A stretch of 62,167 nucleotides of DNA from Methylobacterium symbioticum (GTDB lineage Bacteria; Pseudomonadota; Alphaproteobacteria; Rhizobiales; Beijerinckiaceae), in contig NZ_CABFPH010000025.1 of assembly GCF_902141845.1 (NCBI RefSeq), positions 1-62,167 of the forward strand, given 5' to 3'. The notes under the pieces are model-generated. The model was not told the origin of the DNA. It saw only the letters and a program-made list of their open reading frames with translations, and ran no database searches. Position numbers and translations under genes: made by a program. Below are positions 52,976-61,280 of this stretch, one piece after another; the stretch's first letter is position 1, and the number at the start of each line of letters is the position of its first letter.

Positions 52976-53018
52976 CGTCCAGAGCCCCGAAGCCGTTCAT
53001 CCCGAACCGGAGGAATGC

Positions 53019-53843
53019 ATGTCAGACCTGACCGCAACGTCCCTGCACGGACGCCCGCTCGTGACGGGCTTCTACGAGCAGCGCACGGGCAGCGTGCAGT
53101 ACGTCGTCGCCGATGCGGAGACGAAACACTGCGCCATCGTCGACCCGGTGCACGACTTCGATCCGAAGTCGGGGGCGACCGCCACCCGCTCGGCCGATGC
53201 CCTGCTCGCCCATATCGCGCGCGCGGGCTACAGGCTGCAGTGGATCCTCGACACGCACCCGCACGCCGACCACTTCTCGGCGGCCGGCTACCTGCACGAC
53301 AGGACGGGCGCGCCGACCGCCATCGGCGAGAAGGTCGTCGAGGTGCAGAAGCTCTGGAAGGGGCTCTACAACCTGCCCGAGACTTTCCCGGCGGACGGCT
53401 CGCAGTGGGATCGCCTCTTCGCCGACGGCGAGCGCTTCCGGATCGGCAACCTGGACGTCGAGGTGCTGTTCACGCCGGGCCACACCCTGGCCTCCGTCGC
53501 CTACCGGGTCGGCGACGCCGCCTTCATCCACGACACCTTGTTCATGCCCGACAGCGGCTCGGCGCGGGCGGACTTCCCGGGCGGCAGCGCGCGCACGCTC
53601 TGGCCTTATTATAGCAGCCGCGTCCACGGCGGCACATCCACCGAGCGCTTCTTCCTGTTGATGAGGCGCCAGAAGGGGCTGTTGCGCCGTGCTTATGTGT
53701 TAGGATCGGCGACCGCATGGTGGCGACAGCGCAGGTCGGTCTGCCCGGGGCCTTTGTCCGGCGCCCGGCGGGCAACACGGTCCTGCTGCCGTACAGACTG
53801 CTCAGGCAGTTCAGCCTGCGCTTCAGGCGGGTCGCCTGCTTGA
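53019..53843 (+). pseudogene. persulfide dioxygenase (Blh/ETHE1-like MBL fold), C-terminus replaced
   Basis: The first 193 or so residues are a normal MBL-fold persulfide dioxygenase: T-H-P-H-A-D-H-F-S (HxHxDH metal motif), F-T-P-G-H-T, H-D-T-L-F-M-P-D-S-G-S-A-R-A-D-F. After S-A-R-T-L-W near 53605 the sequence changes abruptly to Arg/Ser/Cys-rich residues up to a TGA at 53841-53843. The expected C-terminal part with the G-H-D-Y motif is missing. The iron-binding Asp and His of the first part remain, but the enzyme is probably inactive. A strong GGAGGA site precedes the ATG. Confidence 0.8.
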
Positions 53844-54080
53844 GGATCGGCCTGCGCTGACGATGTCTCGGCCCGGGGGGCGCTCAGCGTGCGACACGTG
53901 GCGGGCCGCTGGTACGGGCTCGGCGCCCTCGTCCTTGGACGACCTCCTGCCCGCACCCATGTGCTTCCCGGATGTCGCCTGTCGGCCACCCAGAACCGCC
54001 GCCACGCGGTAGCCTCGGTCCGCCCGGTCCAAATGCCGGTCAGGTCTCCCCCTCCCTGCTGCGTGCGGGTTCGCCTGCCC
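53844..54080. other. no supported gene; breakpoint-associated sequence
   Basis: The region following the truncated dioxygenase has no recognisable gene. Together with 53610-53843 it may be the foreign segment that removed the dioxygenase C-terminus. No inverted terminal repeat or target duplication could be defined. Confidence 0.4.
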
Positions 54081-54374
54081 TCAGCCTCGGGCGCGTGGCC
54101 CGTAGAAGCGGTGCGCGTTCCGAACCACTCCGGGTTCATGCTCCCTCGGGAGATCGCGCCCATCCGTCATGGCGTTGATCACCTCGAACGCGTCCTCGAT
54201 CCTCTCGAAAGCGCGACCGCCTTCGAGGTCCGACACGAACGTCCCGTCCGCCGCCAGGAAATAGATGACGTCGTCGTGTCTCAGGTAGACGTGATACTCG
54301 TCCGGCCGGTCTTCGCCCAACGTCAGCCCCCACTCCGCGAGCGGCCTATATGGAACGCAGCGAGGCCGGCACAC
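54081..54374 (-). CDS. acidic hypothetical protein (up to 97 aa)
   Basis: The frame encodes W-G-L-T-L-G-E-D-R-P-D-E-Y-H-V-Y-L-R-H-D-D-V-I-Y, F-L-A-A-D-G-T-F-V-S-D-L-E-G-G, A-F-E-R-I-E-D-A-F-E-V-I-N and a short basic end. This alternating beta/helix, acidic pattern is unlike unused frames and is probably real. The GTG at 54374 is the outermost start; the first residues look spurious and a TTG inside (about residue 18) may be the true start. No family recognised. Confidence 0.5.
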   Translation of the reverse strand: MCRPRCVPYRPLAEWGLTLGEDRPDEYHVYLRHDDVIYFLAADGTFVSDLEGGRAFERIEDAFEVINAMTDGRDLPREHEPGVVRNAHRFYGPRARG

Positions 54375-54873
54375 ACCGTAGAAAGTACGGTTGCGCGGGA
54401 TCTGGGATTGACGGCCGTCCGTGGCGGGCGACCGTATGGCGTGAGACGTTGAGCGTGCCGGAGCGAGGTACGATGTCCCGGTGGCCGAGCGCGCGTTTGC
54501 CCGACCGGCCTGGTGACGGTGGCGCGGGAGAGCGGTGCGATGACACCACGCCGGGCGCCGGCGGCAACCCCGGCTGCGCTTTCCCGGCCCTTATCGGTTG
54601 AAGTTGTGCCGCCTCCGGGCGGCCTCGGGCGCAAGCCGTGGACACCGCTGGAGCGCGCCGGAACGGGTTCGACGCGGCTTCGCAACGCGCCACGGGACGC
54701 AGGGCAGTTCGTCCGGGGGGGCTGGTCGGCGCATCGGCGAACGTGCGCTGGTACCGCGGCCGCGGCTTCGTTCAAGTTCCGTTGTCCATCATGGACGGTC
54801 GCGCGCCGGTGCTGCCGCTCGCTTAACCGGCTCCGGCGAAACTCGGCCCCGGGCTGGGATACGGGGACGGATC
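54375..54873. other. no supported gene
   Basis: About 500 bp upstream of the acyltransferase. Rightward frames are continuous with the acyltransferase frame but have Arg/Ser-rich noise and no conserved residues. Confidence 0.45.
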
Positions 54874-55992
54874 GTGGGCGGGCGGGCGAGAACTCAAGCG
54901 GAGGAGGAGCTCCGATACGCCTGGGTCGACGTGGCAAAGGGCATCTGCATCTTGCTCGTGGTGATGATGCACTCGACCCTCGGCACCGGCGAGGCGATGG
55001 GTGGGGAGGGCTTCCTGCACCCGGTCGTCGCCTTCGCCAAGCCGTTCCGGATCCCGGACTTCTTCCTGCTCTCGGGTCTGTTCGTCGGACGGGTGCTGGA
55101 CCGTGACTGGCGCCGCTTCGCCGACCGGCGCATAATCCACTTCGCCTACTTCTACCTGCTCTGGCTGCTGCTTCAGTCGGCGTTGAAGTACGAGACCGTC
55201 GCCGGGGATGGGGGCATCCCGGCCTTCCTGGCTCACCTTGCCCTCGCCCTCGTCGAGCCCTACTCAACGCTGTGGTTCATCTATCTCCTCGCCGTGTTCT
55301 CGATCGTGACGAAGTTGCTGCGGCCTTTGCCTGGCCCGGCGCTTCTCGGGACCGCCGCGCTGTTGCAGATCATGCCGGTCCAAACCTCCTCCTTCCTCGT
55401 TGAGGAGTTCTGCGCCCGCTACGTCTACTTCGTCGGCGGCTACCTCCTGGCCGACCAGATCTTTGCCTTCTCCGATGCCGTGCGGCGCTACCGGCGGCTG
55501 GCGCTTGCAAGCCTTGGGGCCTGGGCGTTGGCCGAGGGCTGGCTCGCCTTCACGCCGTCGGGCATCCCGGACCACCCGACCCTCGCGAGCCTGCCGGGGG
55601 TGGGTCTCGCGGCCGGATTCGCGGGCGCGCTGGCGATTGTCGCACTTGCCAGCTTGCTGGCCGAAGCGGGAGGCGTCGTGACGGGGGCGCTGCGTACCTG
55701 CGGGAAGCGCTCCATCGTGATCTATCTTGCCTTCTTCCTGCCAATGGCCGCCTGGCGCAGCCTGATCGTGAAGACGGGCGTGATCGAGGATGTCGGATTG
55801 GCCTCGCTCGCCGTGATGAGCGTCGCCGTCGTACTGCCTCTTCTCTTCGAGCGGCTCATCCGCGGCACCTGGCTCGGCTTCCTATTTCGCCGTCCCCGCG
55901 TTCTTCATCTCACGGGTACAAGGAGCGGTGAGGCAGCGCTCACGACGCCGCTGACCGGCAGCCGGGTGATCGAACGTCAGGCTCGCGGTTAG
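54874..55992 (+). CDS. acyltransferase 3 / OpgC-like membrane protein
   Basis: The 372-residue protein has about ten membrane helices. Near the start is W-V-D-V-A-K-G-I-C-I-L-L-V-V-M-M-H, the acyltransferase-3 motif with its conserved His. P-D-F-F-L-L-S-G-L-F and T-L-W-F-I-Y-L-L follow, the other family landmarks. Members transfer acyl groups to sugars or lipids at the membrane. The GTG at 54874 was chosen because the GGGGACGG element precedes it and the conserved motif begins 20 residues later; the frame stays open further upstream. Substrate unknown. Confidence 0.82.
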   Translation: MGGRARTQAEEELRYAWVDVAKGICILLVVMMHSTLGTGEAMGGEGFLHPVVAFAKPFRIPDFFLLSGLFVGRVLDRDWRRFADRRIIHFAYFYLLWLLLQSALKYETVAGDGGIPAFLAHLALALVEPYSTLWFIYLLAVFSIVTKLLRPLPGPALLGTAALLQIMPVQTSSFLVEEFCARYVYFVGGYLLADQIFAFSDAVRRYRRLALASLGAWALAEGWLAFTPSGIPDHPTLASLPGVGLAAGFAGALAIVALASLLAEAGGVVTGALRTCGKRSIVIYLAFFLPMAAWRSLIVKTGVIEDVGLASLAVMSVAVVLPLLFERLIRGTWLGFLFRRPRVLHLTGTRSGEAALTTPLTGSRVIERQARG

Positions 55993-56177
55993 CGCAGGAC
56001 CCGGGGGGGGCGTCTCGTCGGTGACGAGCAGGTCGAGGCTCGCGCGGCCGATTGCCTCGGCGAGCCCGTCCGTCAGGCGTGGGCGGGCCGGACAACCCTT
56101 CCGCACTCGCAAAGACCCGTTAGGTCTCGGCGTGTCAGGATCGAAGCGACGACAACGCAGCCGGGGAACGCCGCGCG

Positions 56178-57698
56178 ATGATCCTGCCTCGGCGCCTCCC
56201 GCGCATCCTCCGGTCCGGCCGCAACTGGGTCGCGCTCAGCGTGCTGGCGCCCGTCGGCATGCTGGTCACGTCAGGGCTCCTGCTGCTGGAGGTGCGCCGT
56301 GACGCCTGGGACAAGGCCGAGCAAACCTCGAAGAACCTACTGCAGGTCATCGAGCGTGACATTGCCCGCAACGTCGAGCTCATCGACCTGTCCCTGCAGG
56401 CGGCGGTCGAGAACCTGCGTGCGCCCGAGGCGGCGGGGGCCGGCCCCAAGCTGCGCCAACTCATCCTGTTCGACCGGGCCGCCACCGCCAAGGACCTCGG
56501 GGTCATGCTGGTCATCGACGCCGACGGTGACGTCGCGGCCGATGCGGGCGCCGTCCCTCCGCGCAAGGGCAATTACGCCGACCGCGACTACTTCCAGGTC
56601 CACAAGGCGCGCTCGGACGTCGGCCTCCATATCGGCCGACCGCTGATCTCGCGCCTGACCGGGGAGCGCATGCTGCCGTTCAGCCGCCGCATCGCCAACC
56701 CCGATGGCTCGTTCGGCGGCGTTGCGCTTGGTACGCTCAAGCTATCGTACTTCACCCGGCTGTTCGACCGGATCAGCCTCGGTCATGAGGGTGCGATCAA
56801 CCTCTACATGCAGGACGGCACGCGCGTCGTGCGCCATCCCTACGTCGAGGCCGACATCGGCGTGAACATCGCCGGCACCCGGAACTTCGACCGGTTCGTG
56901 CGCGAGGGCGGCGGCGCCTTCGTCGGCACCTCGGTCCGGGACGGCGTCGAGCGCCATTACGCCTTCACGCGGGTCGGCGACCTACCCCTCGTCCTCAACG
57001 TCGCCGTCGCCACCGCCGAGGTCGAGGCCGCATGGCGGACGAAGGCGCTCGGTATCGCCGCCGTCGTACTCGTGCTGTGCGGGCTGACGGTCACGCTGTC
57101 GCTGCTGTTCGGCCGCGAGCTCCGCCGCCGCGCGGAGATGCACGCCGAGATGGCCCGCCTCTCGCGCACCGACGCGCTGACCGGCCTTGCGAACCGCCGC
57201 CGGTTCGAGCAGGTCCTCGCCCGGGCTTGCGAGGACGCCCGACGCACGGGCAACCCGCTGTCGCTGCTCGTCGTCGATGCCGACCATTTCAAGCGCTACA
57301 ACGACCGTTACGGCCACGCTGTGGGTGACGAGGTGCTCAAGGGCTTGGCCGGCTGCCTCAAGGCTGCCGTGCCCCGGCCCGGCGACCTCGCCTGTCGGGT
57401 CGGCGGCGAGGAGTTCGTGCTGCTCTTGCCGAACACCGACGCTGCGGGCGCGCGGCGCGTCGCCGAGAGGGTGCACGCCCAGGTGTCGGGACTGGCAATC
57501 GCCTCGGCCGGCATCGCGCCAGGCGCCGTCACGGTCAGCATCGGGCTGGCGACCGGGATAACCGACGCCGACCTCTACGGCTTGGCCGATGCCGCCCTCT
57601 ACGAAGCCAAGGCATGCGGCCGGAACCAGACCCGCTGCGCATCGCGCCTAACGGGCAGGTCAGCCGGCGAGCCGCAGTTTCGTCTGGTCGGCGCCTGA
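56178..57698 (+). CDS. diguanylate cyclase with N-terminal Cache-like sensor
   Basis: The 506-residue protein has a membrane helix (about 17-40), an extracytoplasmic Cache-like domain (Y-A-D-R-D-Y-F-Q-V-H, G-R-P-L-I-S) and a second helix near 290-315. The C-terminal GGDEF domain has D-A-L-T-G-L-A-N-R-R-R-F, active site G-G-E-E-F and an inhibitory R-P-G-D five residues before it. It should make cyclic-di-GMP from two GTP and be feedback-inhibited. It is monocistronic in appearance, with 185 bp upstream of no identified feature. Confidence 0.9.
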   Translation: MILPRRLPRILRSGRNWVALSVLAPVGMLVTSGLLLLEVRRDAWDKAEQTSKNLLQVIERDIARNVELIDLSLQAAVENLRAPEAAGAGPKLRQLILFDRAATAKDLGVMLVIDADGDVAADAGAVPPRKGNYADRDYFQVHKARSDVGLHIGRPLISRLTGERMLPFSRRIANPDGSFGGVALGTLKLSYFTRLFDRISLGHEGAINLYMQDGTRVVRHPYVEADIGVNIAGTRNFDRFVREGGGAFVGTSVRDGVERHYAFTRVGDLPLVLNVAVATAEVEAAWRTKALGIAAVVLVLCGLTVTLSLLFGRELRRRAEMHAEMARLSRTDALTGLANRRRFEQVLARACEDARRTGNPLSLLVVDADHFKRYNDRYGHAVGDEVLKGLAGCLKAAVPRPGDLACRVGGEEFVLLLPNTDAAGARRVAERVHAQVSGLAIASAGIAPGAVTVSIGLATGITDADLYGLADAALYEAKACGRNQTRCASRLTGRSAGEPQFRLVGA

Positions 57699-58036
57699 GA
57701 CGCTCGGCCGGGGCACGATGGCGTCGCGATGCCCGTGATCGCAACCCTCACGGCAGCGATCCTCGGGTGGGTCGTTCTCGACCTCAGGCGCCCGCAATAG
57801 CGGGGGGCTGGCTTGAGCGGGGCGAGGCCGCATCTTGGAAGCGATGGTCTTGCCAGGGCGCCGAGCCTGGTTCTCCAGGTCCGACGGTTGACACCCGCTT
57901 CCCTGGGGAACCGTGGGCAACGGCTGGATGCGAGCGATCCCGTGACGTCCAGCCCTGTTGCTCGACCACCGCAAGCCGATGCCGGTAGAAACGTACCCAC
58001 ATGTAGAGGCAAGATCTCTTCGCGGAACCAAGCTGT
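57699..58036. other. no supported gene
   Basis: About 340 bp between the convergent cyclase and XRE genes. Frames are short and without family. No hairpin terminator was clear. Confidence 0.45.
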
Positions 58037-58495
58037 TTAGCCTCGCCCGGTGCCATCCTCCGCGTCATCGCGCTTCACGTGCGGCCTGCTGACCAGAACG
58101 CCAATCGCTTCGCCACTTCGGTAGAAGCGCGCCCCACGGTTCTCCAGGGCTTCGCGTAAGGCGCGGACCACGCGGCTTCGGGGCTCCACCTTCTGGTTCT
58201 CGAAATCATTTATCGTTTTCTTGCTCACGTCCGAGAGTTTCGAGAACTCAAGCTGCGTCAGGCCGAGCAACTCGCGAGCCGCTTGGCACACAACGCCCGG
58301 AAGGGGGGCGCCGGGCTCCAGCGCTTCGACGTTGGCTGAGGATAAGTCGAGCGGCGGCTTGCTTTGCTCGTGATAAAATATTACACCCGTGGTATAGTTC
58401 CATCTCGTTGCTTGAGCTCGCCCGTCCGCGCGTGGTCCCACTCCATCGCCGGCATCCGTGGCCCGCTCCGCTCTCTCGGGATGGGACTGCTCCAT
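58037..58495 (-). CDS. XRE-family helix-turn-helix protein
   Basis: The C-terminal 84 residues are an HTH_3/XRE domain: A-A-R-E-L-L-G-L-T-Q-L-E-F-S-K-L, then S-K-K-T-I-N-D-F-E-N-Q-K-V-E-P-R and L-R-E-A-L-E-N-R-G-A-R-F. The ATG at 58495 gives 152 residues, but the first 40 or so look like noise because they overlap the divergent gene. A GTG at 58291 gives just the HTH domain. An AT-rich patch at 58366-58400 (TAAAATATTA) is a likely promoter and suggests the shorter form. Role unknown. Confidence 0.75.
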   Translation of the reverse strand: MEQSHPERAERATDAGDGVGPRADGRAQATRWNYTTGVIFYHEQSKPPLDLSSANVEALEPGAPLPGVVCQAARELLGLTQLEFSKLSDVSKKTINDFENQKVEPRSRVVRALREALENRGARFYRSGEAIGVLVSRPHVKRDDAEDGTGRG

Positions 58496-59567
58496 GCTCT
58501 ACGCCTTCTACGGGGCCGATGGCCGTTCGGCCGCGACCCATGCCGCCCTCGCGGCGGCCCACGCCCTGACCACCGCCGCACGGCCCGCCACGTTGCTGAG
58601 GATCACCGAGCGGGGACAGGGCCTTGCCCGGATCCCGGAGACGATGCCAGAGGCCCTGTGCGTCGTCGAGGCCGAACCCGGCGACCTCGTCACCTTCGAC
58701 GATCCGGAGGATCTGATCAGGCAGGCGCAGGCGACGGCGCGGGACGTCGTCCTGGACCTTCCGCTCTCCTGGCTCCCCTACCGCAGCTTGCGCGAGGCGG
58801 CGGCCTTGTCGGTGGTCGTTGTCGGTCCGGGCGCCATGGAGGAGCGCCTCGCAGCCTTCGCCCTCGGCCAGTGCGGGGAACAGGTGATCTCGGGACGGGC
58901 GGCGGCGGATCAGGCTTCCGGCGTGGGGCCGGAGCCCGGATCCGCCGCCCCGGTCTGGCTGCTCGGGGCCGGACGGGCCGGAGGAGGCCCGGACGCCACG
59001 CGCTTCGAACAGACGATGCGCCCCCTCCTCCGCCGCGCCGGCGCCGGTGACGGCTGCCGGTTCCTGCCCGTGGCCCTGCCCGCGCCGACGCGATCCGAGA
59101 CGCACGCCGTCGCGGCGGGCCATCCGCTGGCCGGAACGGTGCGCCAGGGCATGCTCCTTCTCGCCGCCATCGAGGTGGCCGCCCAGGATCCCTTCGTCGC
59201 TTCCCTCGACAGCGGGCGGTTCGCCCGCGCGCTCGGCCTCGATCCCGAGATGCCCGTCACCCCCGACGAGCGGCGGCTCTGCGACCGGCTGCGCGACCTC
59301 GCCGACGCGCTGGAGGCGCTGGAGCAAGGCGGACCGGCTCCGGAGGAGATGGCGCGGGCGCCGCTCATGGAATCCTGGAGTTTTCTGAGCGGCCGGACGC
59401 GGGTGCTTGCCGGCGTCTCCTTCGGCCACCCGACCATCGCTTCCGGGCGCCCCACCCTCACCTCGGACGTCTTCGCCACGGACGGAAGAACTTGGGCGCG
59501 GACGCTGTCGCGCCTCTATCGCCTGGGGACACCGGCAGAGGCGACGCCGGCGGCGGGGCTCCAGTGA
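58494..59567 (+). CDS. hypothetical protein, degenerate ParA-like start and shared C-terminal domain
   Basis: The 357-residue product starts L-Y-A-F-Y-G-A-D-G-R-S-A-A-T-H-A-A-L, laid out like a ParA/MinD P-loop but lacking its Gly-Lys-Thr. It also has V-V-L-D-L-P-L-S-W-L in Walker-B position. The C-terminal 60 residues (A-P-L-M-E-S-W, T-W-A-R-T-L-S-R-L-Y-R-L-G) match the 95-residue protein encoded at 60976-61263. I recall that stretch as DUF6634-like. The ATG at 58494 has a GGGATGGG site. ATPase activity is unlikely. It may be a partition-related or plasmid accessory protein. Confidence 0.6.
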   Translation: MLYAFYGADGRSAATHAALAAAHALTTAARPATLLRITERGQGLARIPETMPEALCVVEAEPGDLVTFDDPEDLIRQAQATARDVVLDLPLSWLPYRSLREAAALSVVVVGPGAMEERLAAFALGQCGEQVISGRAAADQASGVGPEPGSAAPVWLLGAGRAGGGPDATRFEQTMRPLLRRAGAGDGCRFLPVALPAPTRSETHAVAAGHPLAGTVRQGMLLLAAIEVAAQDPFVASLDSGRFARALGLDPEMPVTPDERRLCDRLRDLADALEALEQGGPAPEEMARAPLMESWSFLSGRTRVLAGVSFGHPTIASGRPTLTSDVFATDGRTWARTLSRLYRLGTPAEATPAAGLQ

Positions 59568-59612
59568 GCGCGCGCCCTCCCGCCCATCCCGACGCCATGG
59601 AGATAGCCTGAC

Positions 59613-60083
59613 ATGTCCCGACCCGCTTCCGGGCGCCGCGACGCCTGCCCGGCCGCTCCCGCGTGCCCGCCCGCCGCCAACGCCGCGCTGAGGCGCGCGC
59701 CCCCGATGCTCAGGCTGTGGCGGGTCGTGCCGCCGCAGTCCCTCGGTCCCGCGACGGCGCGCTCGCTCCTCATGGTGTTGCGCGCGGTCGAACCCCCTTG
59801 CGCCCGGCGACGCTGGGACGCCGCGCTCCGGGGCGATCCGGTCGCGACCACGCGCATCGCGCTCACGGTCCTGCGCCTGGAAGGGGTGAGCGGACCGGCG
59901 GCCGACACCGTCGCGAGCGCCCTGCTGCTGCGTGCCTTGTGCGGTGATCGAACCGCCCCGGTCGTCCTCGCAAGCGCGCTGAGGCGATTGGCGCGCCGAC
60001 GTCCGGACGAGCGTCACCTGGTCGAACTCGCCGCGCGGTGGGCGGCCTGGGTGCCGCGCGTCCCGCCGGCGCCGCGGCCGTGA
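59613..60083 (+). CDS. hypothetical helical protein
   Basis: The 156-residue protein is rich in Ala, Leu and Arg and looks all-helical: A-R-S-L-L-M-V-L-R-A-V-E, then T-R-I-A-L-T-V-L-R-L-E-G-V-S-G and L-L-L-R-A-L-C-G-D. It lies in a same-strand run of accessory genes and its ATG follows the preceding gene by 45 bp. The N-terminal 30 residues are low-complexity. No family recognised. Confidence 0.55.
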   Translation: MSRPASGRRDACPAAPACPPAANAALRRAPPMLRLWRVVPPQSLGPATARSLLMVLRAVEPPCARRRWDAALRGDPVATTRIALTVLRLEGVSGPAADTVASALLLRALCGDRTAPVVLASALRRLARRRPDERHLVELAARWAAWVPRVPPAPRP

Positions 60084-60158
60084 CCGACCGGGACCGGTTC
60101 GCCCCGGCGCCGGCCGAGAACCCCTGCCCCGCATCCCAATCGCCCAAGGACGGCACCC

Positions 60159-60932
60159 ATGCGCATCTGGATCCTGTCGGACCTCCACCAAGGAGTGGGA
60201 GGGCCACCGTGGAACCCGGCCCGTATCCCCGAAGCCGACGTGGTGGTCGTCGCGGGCGACGTCTGCGAGGGGCTGGGCGCCGCGGTGGACTGGGCGGCCG
60301 AAGCGCTCGGACGCCACATGCCGGTCGTGATGGTCGCCGGCAACCACGAGTTTTACCGCCGCATCCACGGCGAGGAACTCGCGCTGGGCCGTGCCGCCGC
60401 GCAAGCCGCCGGCATTCACCTGTTGGAGGACGAGGCGGTCGCGCTCGGCGGCGTCCGGTTCTGCGGGGCCACCCTCTGGACCGACTATGCGCTCGATGGC
60501 CTTGAACGGCGGCGGGCGGCGATGGACGCCGCCGGCCGTGGCCTCAACGACCACCGGCGCATCCGCTGGGGCCACGCGCGGCGGCCCTTCCGCCCGGAGG
60601 AGGCGCTCGGCCTGCACGAGGCCTCGCGCGCCTTCCTGGACGCCGTCCTCCGGGAGACCCCCGGCGGGTTGCCCCAGGTGGTGGTCACGCACCACGGCCC
60701 GGCACCGGCCTCCGTCGCGCCGGTCTTCGCCGGCGACCCGCTGAACCCGGCCTTCGTCTCCGATCTCGGGCCGATGATCGAGGACCGGCGCCCCGCCCTC
60801 TGGGTTCACGGTCACGTCCACGCCAGCCTCGACTACGTGCACGCCGCCACACGGGTGATCTGCAACCCCCGCGGGTACGGCTCCGAGAACCCGGCCTTCC
60901 GCGCGGATCTCGTGGTGGAGGTCGGCGCGTGA
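60159..60932 (+). CDS. metallophosphoesterase
   Basis: The 257-residue protein carries the calcineurin-like metal-site series S-D-L-H, A-G-D-V, A-G-N-H-E-F-Y and V-T-H-H-G-P, ending G-H-V-H-A-S. All five blocks that bind the two metals are present, so it should hydrolyse phosphoesters. The substrate is not evident. It is part of a same-strand run of accessory genes, between the helical hypothetical and the DUF6634-like gene. Confidence 0.9.
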   Translation: MRIWILSDLHQGVGGPPWNPARIPEADVVVVAGDVCEGLGAAVDWAAEALGRHMPVVMVAGNHEFYRRIHGEELALGRAAAQAAGIHLLEDEAVALGGVRFCGATLWTDYALDGLERRRAAMDAAGRGLNDHRRIRWGHARRPFRPEEALGLHEASRAFLDAVLRETPGGLPQVVVTHHGPAPASVAPVFAGDPLNPAFVSDLGPMIEDRRPALWVHGHVHASLDYVHAATRVICNPRGYGSENPAFRADLVVEVGA

Positions 60933-60975
60933 GGACGCCTCCCGCATCGGGCGTCGCGGCAAACGGGGGACTTGG

Positions 60976-61263
60976 ATGACCGCCTACCTTCCGGCCGACC
61001 TGCACGAGCAGGTCGCCGCCCTGCGCACGCTGCTCGGCCGCCTGGAGCGGGTCGTCGCGGGGGCGTCGCCGATCCGCAGGGAGCTCGCGTGGGCCCCCCT
61101 CGTCGAGGGCTGGGTGCCCGCCTCGCAGCCGCTTCCCGCCATCGTCGGCGTGATCGACGGGAGCGCCGTGCTCACGGGCCGGATGTGGGCGCTCGACCCG
61201 AACCTCAGATGGGCGCTGACGGAGGAGGGCTGGCTGCGCCTCGGCCAGCGCGGCGAAGCCTGA
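60976..61263 (+). CDS. DUF6634-like small protein
   Basis: The 95-residue protein has a helical start (L-H-E-Q-V-A-A-L-R-T-L-L-G-R-L-E-R-V) and a domain with A-P-L-V-E-G-W, P-A-I-V-G-V-I-D-G and A-L-D-P-N-L-R-W-A-L-T-E-E-G-W-L-R-L-G. The second half resembles the C-terminus of the 357-residue protein at 58494-59567. I recall such proteins as DUF6634 in methylotrophic alphaproteobacteria. Function unknown. Confidence 0.6.
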   Translation: MTAYLPADLHEQVAALRTLLGRLERVVAGASPIRRELAWAPLVEGWVPASQPLPAIVGVIDGSAVLTGRMWALDPNLRWALTEEGWLRLGQRGEA

Positions 61264-61280
61264 CGCGTCGGACCACGAAG

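Noticed and set aside
53605..53880. Insertion sequence ending the persulfide dioxygenase
   Set aside because: A breakpoint is clear, but no transposase, terminal inverted repeat or target duplication could be identified. A 47-codon frame at 53717 has no family.
55993..56177. Small gene between acyltransferase and cyclase
   Set aside because: The short frames lack a ribosome site and protein-like composition.
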